Below, one piece after another: positions 25,101 to 37,100 of a stretch of DNA of 64,000 nt; the first letter of the stretch is position 1; each line of letters starts with the position of its first letter. Under the pieces are notes generated by a model. The model was not told the DNA's origin. It was given only the letters and a program-made list of their open reading frames with translations, and searched no databases. This stretch comes from Aradus depressus (lineage: Eukaryota; Arthropoda; Insecta; Hemiptera; Aradidae). The stretch is taken from assembly GCA_963662175.1 (NCBI GenBank), contig OY759218.1, positions 24,140,051 through 24,204,050 of the forward strand, in the 5' to 3' direction. The position numbers and the translations under genes are program-made.

Positions 25101-28100
25101 ATCCAAACCTCTCCAGTAGACCCAATATGAAATGATTTTCCCATTGGGCTTAGTTGGAGGAAGCCAGCTGACAGTCAGGGAGTTTAAAGAAGTTGAAAGG
25201 ACCTTAATGTTGGATGGGGCTCCTGGAACTTCATACAATAACTTATCAAACATATAACTAAATATATTTAACTGAATATTTAATTACAATTTTATTTGAA
25301 ATAAAATGACTGATATGAAATTTAAAAAATCATCGATGTAACACCGGCAACTTCCCCAGCGCGAATTTACCAACTAAATGTTTGCTCTTTTACGACCAAT
25401 CGACAGATTTGGATGAAAATCGAAATGCGACGTTCTTATTGGGTCCTGGATCCACAAATTGTATTTTGCGTGGACAAATTTATTACATTGGCAGTTTTAG
25501 TGTTTTTGTGTCCCCCTCCTCTGGTCCCAACCCACTTCCCTAAGGCCGATTTCAATAGGTGTAGTCTTTAATAATAAAATTTCGTGTTGATGTATTGGCA
25601 GTTATTTTTTCTTTTTGAATTCCCCCTGAATTCAACCCCCTGCACTAAGCAGACATACAGTAGCTTTCTGGCACTTTACACGAGAAGACCTTAAATGAAA
25701 TCGAAACTTGAGTGCAGTATGGTGTTCTTTCATGATCTTTGGTATAAAGCGCCAGAGAGCTTCACGTATTTCTCCATATATAATATATGTATATTTATCA
25801 CATTACTTCTCCCATTTTTTTCACTTTTTAAAAACTAGTAATTTTTGACGTTTCGGGAAGTATTGAATCCCATCATCAGTATCTATTGTTTATTATTCAA
25901 ACATCAAGTCGACATAATAAATATGTTCTGCAAAAAGAAGTTTTTGGTTGACAGAAATAATTAAGCATAAAGAAGAGATAAAATATGGATACCGATGATG
26001 GAAGTACTTCCCGAAACATCTGTAATTTCTAGTTTTTAAAAACCAAAAAATAAATGGGTGAAGTGATGCTGTGATAAATATATTATGAAAGCAAAAACAG
26101 CGTGACCTCTGTTGTGAGGGAAGCCGAGTTTTATTGTAATATGTTATTTTGACAGGTCAAAACATAGTCATCATGAAACAAGGATCCTTACCATCTTCAT
26201 CAGTGCAGCAAAATATTTGATGACTTTTTGAACCTTCTCCGGCATTAGTGAAAGCCCACACTTGAATACTGTAATTAGAAAATTTTTGCAATGAACGTAT
26301 CTTCATTGAGGTGCCAGTGGACACTTTTGTATCTGTTTCGATATGACCTGAAAAAATATAAATGAGATTTAATATTCATGTTTGGTATCATTCAGTAATC
26401 TTCTGGGATATTTTGGAGGACCCTGTATTAAACATGAGCTCAGACAAAATGTCACCAGTTTTCAACTTTAATAAGAAAATTAAAGTATCAATACCAGACA
26501 GAAATAATTACTGTCTGGACCTTGAAACCCATGATCGGGGTAAGCTGGTCTGGTTCACAGACGGCTCAAAAACCGAGAAAGGAGTTGGAGCTGGAATATA
26601 TGGAGGACAGTCAAGGGAGATACTAGTGTATCCCTAGGTGTGTATCCAACTGTGTTCCAAGCAGAAGTGTATGCCAACCTCGGGTGCGCCTGGGGCGAAT
26701 CTTAATACTGTCTGACTGCCAAGCAGCGCTGCAAGCAGTGCAAGCTGTCAACGTAGATTCCAAAATCGTCCTGCCTTAAAACACAGGAGTCCCTGAGGGA
26801 CCAAAATAGAGTAGAGTTGAGATGGGTGCCAGGACATCAGGGGTTTGATGGCAACGAAAGGGCTGATCATCTAGCCAGGTCAGGAGCTGACAGAGGATCT
26901 TCAGGACCGGAACCCTTCTGCGGGATCTCTAAGAGCAACGCAAGGGCGGCAATAAAACGTTGGCTGACCAGGGAACACATCCAGTTCTGGAGGGAGTCCC
27001 AAAGCAAAGACATTCAAAACTCTTTGTCGCGGAACCCTCAGAGAAAAGGACCCGAAAGATTCTGAATATGAGTAGAATGGATCTTAGACCAATGACAGGG
27101 CTGATCACAGGACACTGTCATATGAACAAACACCTGCACAATATGGGCATCGCTAGAAGCCCTCTGTGCAGGAAATGTGGCGAGGAAAATGAAACTCCGG
27201 TTCATATTCTAAGCTAGTGTAAGGCACTAGAAAGTAAGAGCTTTCACTGCTTCGGGTCTGCTATAACAGAACCAAAGCAGGTAATGGAGGGTACCTGCAG
27301 CAGAATCCTGGATTTTATTAAAGGTACAAGTCTGTGGTAGGGGTCAACACAAACAGGGCACACAATAGGCCTACTCTGGCCGCGATGACACCATCAGCCC
27401 AAGAGAAAAAAAAGTTTGGTATGAGTTACCTAATAACAATTTGTTACATATCTATTTAATGCAATAAAAAACAAATTACCTGAAGGATACTCCATCATAT
27501 TTTCGTAATAAACTTTATACCCTTGTATCCTTCCATTCTGATGGTGGAGGGGGGGCTCCTTCCAGGTGAGGGTGAGTCCCTGAGAGCCCTCCGCTTCGCA
27601 ATGGATCTGCTGGGGAGGCGCTGAAGGAACTGCAACCAATAGTCACATTTACAATCTAATATTAATAATAATAATTATCATTTCCGTTATAATTGAATAC
27701 CATTTGATGTATTCCATAACTGTTACAATTGGCAATTAAACAATACAGACAAAATAACAACAATGTTTTTGTTTTCTCTCAAAATTCGAGACTAAGACGC
27801 AGACTGCGATCAAGAAAATGATATTCCATTGTAGAATCCAAGAGCGTTAGTCACATAGCTTTAGTAGTATCTGCATTTTTTCTTCTTTATCTCAATTGTT
27901 ATTTGCAATCCCAGATACCCTTTATTGAAGACACAGGTCAACTCAAAAATATTCTCCATACAAATAAGTAACATTAGGTAGTTAAATTAAGTTACAAAAA
28001 AACAATTTTAAATAAGCCTAAACCAAAACAGAAGTACAGAAAAATCTACGCTTTTATTTCAGCGGAGAAGGAAGTGTTTGCCAGTTACAGACAGAAAAAT

Positions 28101-31100
28101 AAATTATGATTCGTCCAGAAAATTTAAAAAATCAATAATTGATTAAGAATAATACCATATGAATGAATAATTATTATTCATTCACATTGTAATAATCTTA
28201 TAATAAAAACTCCATGCCATGTCTGTCTGTTTTTCCGCCAAGAGCTTTCATACATGGAGTTGTAACTTCGTTTAGTGTGATTAAAAAGGTAGCTACAACT
28301 ACCCCCATAGTCGTATCTCGGTTTTTCCGGTCATGTAGTTATAACTTCACTTTTGATGTGATAAAAAGAGAAGTGTCTCTAATTATCTTTAGTTATAACT
28401 CCAAAATGTTGAAGTGCTTGGAGGCGCACACCCCACGTCAGTTGTTAGTCTATTTCGCGTTGGCGATGTTAATGAATGTAAAAGAGAGAGAGAAGGACCT
28501 ACGGTGAAAGAAGAGTTTTGAGTAAGTGAAAGGAGCTGATGCGTTTCAAAAATGTTAATATAGATTTTTTAACATCGGAATTTCAGCCACCTAGTGAAGA
28601 AACTCGAGGAAAAGCACTGTCTCCAAGACAACGAATGGAAATATTTTTGCGTTATACTGCTGACCTAGGATTCCAGAGTGGAGTGGCAGAGGACCTTGGA
28701 GTGGACCGCTCCACGGTATGTAAAAATATAAATTAGGTACGTGATGGACTGTATTTTAGAAAAAAAGCAACAATTGGATTAAATTTTCCAGAACAGTTTA
28801 AGAAATAAACAGTGCAAAAGTCAATTGACAAACACGCTTTAATTTACCAACTGTTGTGGGCGCATTAGACTGCGATAGAATTTAACAACACGTGGCCAGA
28901 AGCCAGGGTACTGGGGTGGGGGGGTCAACAGATTCTAACATGAAGGTAGTTACTGCTACATCCAAGGATATCTACCCATAGTTGTATCTCCGTTTTTTCC
29001 CGATACCACTCCACTTGGGGTAGATGTAACTATGAAGTGTTAACGTTTGTTTCATCATATGAATTTGACTTAAAGCTATCACTACACCGTAGTGCCTACT
29101 ACGTAGTCACTTCGTTTTAATTACTTCACCCTTTATGCATATATTTTTGTGGAATTAGACAATATAAGACTTAAATAAGTTCCTTGTTTTATTTATTTTA
29201 TTAGATTTTCACTGTAACAGTTCGCAGAAATGTACTTAGACAATCTGACAATTAGGCGAAAATGATTGAGATCACCTGGAAGAACGTCACATTTACTCTT
29301 AGAAACTAAATCTCAAATTACAAAAAGTATTAATGAAGTTAGCTTACCATCTTCTAAGGTATGAGCTACAACCTCGGAGGACATAGGTCCGGGCCCTTTC
29401 TGGTTGAAGGCTTGGACCACAACTCCGTACTTCTTGAAGGGCGCAAGCCCACTCAAATTCACAAATCCTCCAGTGTGTTGAACGTTTACTGTTGTGAAAT
29501 TATAACCTATAGCTGGTCCCCCGCTGTAAAACACAAAAATAATAAAGAAGACGTTTTGAAATGTAGGGTCAACTGTCCAGGTATGGGCAGTTTAAGGAAA
29601 ATTAACCCAAATTCTAACTTTGAAAATGTCTAATAAATTGCCACTATGGACTAATGCGGTGGTCTAAATATTAGTTTAAAGATAACGTTTTTATCAAACA
29701 ACACAAAGCAATTTTAATATACGCTATTGAAGCTGGACCTCACTAGGTCAATGTTCAAAGTTTTAAGCAATTAGAAAATTATATTATGGGAACTGACGGA
29801 CAAATAACGACAATAACCACGATCACTCATTTTTTTGTCTTAATGAATTTTGCCAGCCAACCATGGATATCAACTGTAAGGTGAAACAAAGACTCACTTG
29901 TATTCTCTGATCCCAACATAGTAGCCAAGAAGATCTCCATTGTGTGACTGGGCTGGAGGAGGCAGCCAAGTAGCCTTCAGTTCTTTTGAGGAGGTTGACA
30001 CAGACAGCCCTTGAGGTTCTCCAGACGGAGGTTCCATGTTTGTTGTCACCTACAAATTACAATGTTAACTCTTATCAAATTGGTATTCATGTATTTTCGT
30101 AACAAAACAGAGGCAGTAAGTGAATGCTTGTATCTAATTTTTTTGGAGTAATATATTTTCGTTTGTAAACATTATATTACTTTAGATGCAAACCACTACT
30201 TCAATCATTTACGCGAAATTGACAGAAGGGAAGAGAGGAATCAGAGAAGGGGGCTCGACTCAAATGCCTTTATAAGGGCCGATGTAATGGATGTACAGAC
30301 ACAAAATGTAGTATGTAGATTCGTGTAAATCAACTATTGATTTATATCCCAAACGGTCGATTGGCTTTGGAAGGACAGCGAAAACGTAATTGATTAATAC
30401 GTGCAGGGCAGTACATTGCCGATGATTCACCGACGACGTTTTTTATTTCCTTTGGTAACATTTAAAGTTTATCCTTTTCTCTCCTCTATCTATATTATCA
30501 CTCTTTTTACATTTACTCATTTTTTTAATAATTTATTCACGTATTTGTTTTAGTTATTAACGATGCTTGTACGAACTTTCATTTTGTATCAACTCAGAGA
30601 GACCTCCACACATAGTCGCAAGACTATAGTGAACATGTTAAATTAAATATATAAAAACATATTATTTATAGAGAGAGATTATTAAATTATCATTTGATTT
30701 GACCTGAATGATGTCACTGGGTTCTCCAGCTCCCAATTGATTTTCAGCCTGAATCCGTATTGAATATATACTGGCAGGATTAAGATTAATCAAGGTCACA
30801 TAATTTTCATTACCAACGCTCACTGTTTCCCATTCATCATTAATCATTCCTGAAATTAATTTAAATCTATGTAAAATTCACTCTGTATCTTTCGTTATTT
30901 AGACAGTAAGAACACAATAAAGTACACTTTATATTAGTAAAAAGTAACATTTTTTGAAATGTTTTTGTAGTAAATTATGTTTCACACAATTTAATTTTTG
31001 GAGCTTAGATACGAAGAAGAAATTTAAGGATGAAAATACCTGACTCTTTTTTATACTGAACAGAATAATGGAGAATAAGTGTTTGTTCATCTCGCGGGAG

Positions 31101-34100
31101 TCGCCAGCTCACTTTCAGACTTCTGCTTGTTATCTCCACAACTCTAACGTCAGTCGGCTTCCCAGGGGCATCTGAAAATTAACTGTCTCAATACACTTCA
31201 TTCGTCATTCTACAAAAAGTGGCATATTTCACCCTTTTTTTTTTCAGTTAAAAATATTTTAGAATTATAAGGATTTTTTTTTAACAAAATAGGTTTGTTG
31301 TGTCCTCTGAAGTGAGACTTAGCAGGGCCAAACGCTAATCATGCTACAATTACTTAATAGAGGGCTGGAGCGTAGGGCGTTGATTGCAAGAACTCACCAT
31401 GAGCGCGTGTTCGAATCCCGTCCGGGGGAGAGTTTTATTTATGGATGGATTTACTCGTGTCACGGGTGTTTGTAAATAATCCCAGTAAGTCTGTGGTGCC
31501 AAAATAAATATGACCTACAACCCGCCCTCTTAACACCAAAGAAAAAAAAAGATTTCCATAATGGTGGGCGTTATAAAAAAAAAATATATATATAAAATAT
31601 TAAGTTACGTCAAATTCTTTCTTACATAGTACTAATACCATGCCAATATCCATCAATCTAACTAAATATCAACAGAGAAAAAACAACTTTCTGTAGAAAT
31701 GCTCAAATAATACCAATTCTATTATACTTTAATTAGAGATTATTAATTAGAAGAATTAAAAACTAAGGAAGAAAGCATGTTGCTGTGGTACCTTAACCAT
31801 AATCTTAAAATAATGATAATTCTTGTAAAGTGAAATAATATTTATTCTACCTTGGACTTCGAGGAGAAATGTTTTTTGCGCAGAACCATAAGGATTGGTA
31901 GCTGTACATAAATACTGTCCACTGTCAGACGCTATCGTGTTGTCTATGATAAGTTCCGAAAGTAAACCATCATGAATCTGCTTCTCCCTTATTTCGATTC
32001 TAAAATAGATAGAACATGTTCTATAATCTATATACAATCTTATATCGTATTCTGTTTTTTTAATTTTTTTATTGCGATCAATAAATATTACTAATTGACT
32101 TATTAGAACAGATGATGGAAATTGATGATTTACCTTGGATTTCTTTGGATGACTGCTTGTTTCGTCCAAATAACTTTTATAGGAGAGTCCCCTCCAACCT
32201 CGCAATGTAATATTTGACGCTGCCCCCGACGAACTCTCTCTTCACTTGTTGGTATCTCGAATTCAGGCGGGTCTGAAATTGTTATTGAATCAAAAGTGAC
32301 ATTCCTGAAATCTGCTTCGAAATAGTTTTCTTGAAGCTTCTTTAAAATTTAAACAAAAACTATAGTTTTCGAAGTAAATCTAACAAATGTCTGACCAAAT
32401 CAGTATGCTCTACAACTTTTTTTTGAAAAAGCGTTTGATTAGGTCATACATATAAGCGGTATCATGTAAATTGTACTTAAGCCCGAAGTAAAGTGGTCTC
32501 AATTTTCAATTTGTGACTTCTTCATTCAGAATTTCAAGTTCAGAGCTACAATTGTTTATGCGTTAGAGTGCTCACAAAATTCCAATCACATACACACACA
32601 CACACGCACAGACAGACATCATTGTACAAAAGTGGTTAATATAAGAAAGTTCTGTAATGGCCACAACACATATATCACAATCACAATACACACACAGACG
32701 TACAGTCGGCGAAAATGGGAGGGGGAGAGACTAAAGATAACGTTATTTTACAAACTGTGAGAATTTGAAGATAAATTATTTGCTTTTTATAAACATAAGT
32801 ACTAGCCCAAGGTGTGCTTAGAGTATACTTCTAGTGCAGGGTTACTTAGATAAGGAAATAAAAACGGTGTCGTTAGAGAGAGAAGCTGGAGGACTAAAAT
32901 CCAAACAATCTGTTATTATATTAGTTAATTAATTAATATGTACAAATATAAGAATTTTAATGTACTAGCCATAGTGTACATGCAGTGCGTTTCTGTTTGC
33001 AGTGATTTTAGCGGATGTCTATAGAAGTTAATTTGCTCACCCGGTTGGTAAGAAATATGGAAACTATTTCCATGTTTTCATCAAATCTGCTCCTCAGAAC
33101 ACGACTTTTCTACGTCCGCTCGATAACTCCTGAAAACTTATTCCAATTTTTTCAAACAACAATCGTTCTTGTGAAAAGGATGATCTAACAGAAAGGAGTG
33201 GGGTATTTTAGAAAATCGAAGTTTCGAGTTCAGATTTTTGGAAAAAAATATAGTATAGAGTCTATCCTCTAATAAAAAATTCATCTAAGTCCATCAGAAT
33301 TTGAGAAATGCGAAGTTGCGTCTTGCTCTACACGAACAGCTTCTGTCAACTAGTAAATAGGAGTTTTGCACGATTACAGTACTTCTTTATACCAAAAATA
33401 TAAGAATCTAATTAATAATCGGTTAATGTTTAGGTTTAAAACTGGTAGTATAGATTTTATGTTTAAAGAGATTCACCACTTGCTGTGATGGGTATTAATG
33501 AAACCAGTTACGGAGAAATAAATAAACTTTGTTGGACAGATGCATCAATGCTCCATATTTATTTAAAAGGTAATCATTTTTTATAAGTTAAATAATACTG
33601 ATACATATATAGAGGGCGCCGGTAGCTCAGTGGTATGCGTGCTTGTCTTGTGAGCTCAAGATCGTGGGTTCGAAACCCGACCGAGGCCCTTAGTTTATTT
33701 TATCTGGGAGGTAAAATAAACTTAAGCACGCCGTCCTTCGGATGGGACGTTAAGCGATGGTCCCGAGCCTGTACGATGTCAGGTACTTGTTAAAGACCCC
33801 TACCCTAGGTGAATAAAAATTTAGGGTAGGCAAAATTTAGGACTCCCACAGTAGAGTCGGGCTCATGTCCACCAGAGTGACGAAAGAGCGCTCTGGTAGT
33901 AGGCGATATGACTTCGTAGTTAAAGCCCGGGCATGAGTCATAAAACCTGACCTAACCCCTACTGACACATATAAGAATTAAAACTCACTGTAGACATTTA
34001 AGGTGACAGTAGCACTTATCCCAGAGCCGATGCCATTGGAGGCTTCACACAAGTACTGTCCTTCGTGGGATTGTGAGGTGGGATGGATTAACAATGTCCC

Positions 34101-37100
34101 GTTGGGAAATATGTGGAACCCATGTCGTGCTTCTGTCAAATCCTGATATTCATTTGGCTGATGACCTGAAACAGTAATATGCAACCAATGTAAACATGCT
34201 TTTTAACTTAGTAACGCTATTTGAGGACGCTGGTAGCTCAGAGGTAGCGTGCTTGCTCACTGAGCTCACGAACCCGTCCAAGGCCGAAAAAACCTTGAGC
34301 ACGCCGTCTTTCGGATGGGACGTTAAGCGATGGTCTCGAGCCTGTACTTTCTCAGGTACTTGCTAAAGACCCTTACCCTAGGGGTGAATAAACCTGGATT
34401 GGCAAAATTGATTTATAGTAGGGGATATGATTTTGTAATTAAAACTCGAGCATGTCACAATAATTAACAAATTTTAACTTACTTTAGAAGATCCATATTA
34501 CTTGTCAGTGTACAATATAAGCACATATTTGTTTGTTTAGTTTAACATCTTTGTGTACTCCTGAATGGGACAGAAAGGTCGAGCTCTCTGTAGGTTACTG
34601 TCTTTTTCTGGGTGATTGCATTTAATTCATATACAGGGTGTGTCAGCAACCTCTGGCAATACTTCGGAACATGGTTCTTCACTTCATTTGAAACAAAAAA
34701 GTTCTAAAAAACCATGGTCCGATTCGTTCACCTTCAAAAGTTATTCTTGATTTGGTAAAATTTTCAATTTTCCTAACTTTTCTCATAAAATCTATCATAT
34801 TTCAAAACGTATTTGAGTTGCGAAAGCTTAGCAGGAATTCTTGGAGTTTGTTTTCATAGACCACAAGCTTGATCTCTCCCTTCCTATTATATCGTTGGTC
34901 AATCCTGCTATATATTAATAAGCCTGAAATAGACAACTAACTTGTAACTCTTCTCCAAGTGATGTGGGGGGTGGGGAAGCCCTCGGCATTGCATAGGAAC
35001 CTTGCAGCTCCATCTCTGGTTGCATTCACATCTCTTGGTTCCGAAACCCAACGAGGCGGCACTATAAATGCAATCATTTTATATTAGAATCAAATATAAA
35101 AAGTATATTTTTAAAATTTGTTTTTTTATGTAATAGAAGAATAAGAAACATTTCATGTTATTTTTTTATACATAAAACTCACTCTGAGTGAATATTTCAT
35201 TATATCTCATAGCTTATGGACTTCACTTCTTTTTTATTAAATGAAATTCGTATTTTATCATATAATATATAATTCTAATGTATAATTCTTATTATTTTTA
35301 ACATGCAAAAATTTAGAACAAAGTTCTCAAATTTCATCTTCGAGATTTCTGTTGTAAGTATGAAAATATTTATTTTACTCTAGCGCATTTTTGGATACAT
35401 TACATACAATTTTTCGTGACAGATAAGGCATTAAGATTGATTGTATTTATCTGAACCCTATTAATGTTTTAAATCTCACGTTAAGAAGTCTTGAAGTGAA
35501 CACTTTCAATAAAAATGAGAACGTGAGAATGATAATATCCTTAAATTATATCCTTGCATATTATTTCAAATGTTATGAAAAATGTATTATCATGCAATAA
35601 TTCTTTATAGGTATGGATGTGCACTGTGCACCTAGGCTGTGCAAGCTGTGCTGTGCTTGTGCTTTGTGCAGTGTTGCGTTATCTCCTAAGCTTTTTTGCC
35701 AAGCATAAACCAACACTAAAATCTTCTTGGGACGAACTGAGTGAAATTAATTCTTGTAAACAATACTGGAATTTTTCCTCAGTGGTTACCTCTTTTATCT
35801 TCTTAATGTTCAATATCTATACATATTCTTCTAAGAATGTTATATGAAATCTCAAAATTCAATAACTCACAAATATTTTAAAATATTAATACACCTTAAA
35901 GCCTGAAATCAGACGAATAATTAAATTATCATTAATGGCAGTATACATGTTTTCGATCTATGTATGTCGATATAGTGGAAAAACTAATGAAAAATAAATA
36001 AATAAAAACAATGAAACTTGTTCAACTTATATTGCCTGATTCTAAAAGTTGTCCAGTAAATGATAGTTACTGAATGAAATGTAAATACTTTTTCAAATAT
36101 TTTCAGAATAATAACGATATCCACAAAAATATAAGTAGGTGACTTTTTTCCGAATTTCGATTATGGGTATGCATGAACGTTGCCTTTTGCCATGAAGTAG
36201 AAGCAAAAACAAAATTGGTGGGGTTCCATCAGAGCTTCACAATTTAAAAAAAAAATGCAAAATTGCTAAATTGTTGTCCCCTGGTATCGGGTAAGTCCTT
36301 TTTTTCTTTGTAGGTGGAAAGTTAACACATGTTTTTATAATAAATTTCGATGAATAAAAAATAATAATAATAAAAAGCATTAAAAAATATCTAGAGGTGT
36401 ACAAGTTAGAAATTACATTTGCCAACTTTGCTATACAGATAATTCTGATTTTTTTTGTTTTTTACTATTTTAGCTAATATTGAGGTTAAGAAATAAAGAA
36501 GGAAACAGTAAAGTTAATCTTATCATTCCCCATAACATTTATTCGATAAATGTTTGACGAATTCAATACTTATAGGCGTACCACACTAACAGGAACGGAC
36601 GCTATTTTTTCAAATCCCATGATAACTAGACTAATCAGTTCTTTTCGTTATCATTTATTTATGTTATATAAGTTTCAAGAACAAATTGTATTTATTTTAA
36701 AATGTAAAAATGAACCTAAAGACAACAATAACTAAGTGCCCAAAGAAGTGAACCCAGTGCAGAGGCTCATTTTTACATATTCTTATGAGCAGAATTTGTT
36801 CTTGAATCTAATCTAATTATTCCTAGAGGTCGTGACTCAACACCTGAGGTAGTTTCAGGATTGTATCAATAAGTCCCCTTCAGACTTGAAACCTACTGTT
36901 CAACTTTTTGTTGACCATAGTGTTGATAGTGGTACAGCGTATTTTGTGGAAAATTAGACAATATATATGTTCGTTGTTAAACACGTTTCTCTGTTTTTAT
37001 TTTATTTATTTTTTTACTGAGTAGCTGTTAAGTTTTCAACATTAGGCATAATTTAATCACTGTGAAGAAACATTTAAAATATATATATATATGTATCGAT

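Noticed and set aside
33614..33690. tRNA gene (A box and B box present).
   Set aside because: The same head occurs attached to one conserved body in many copies with insertion duplications, so it is a SINE head.
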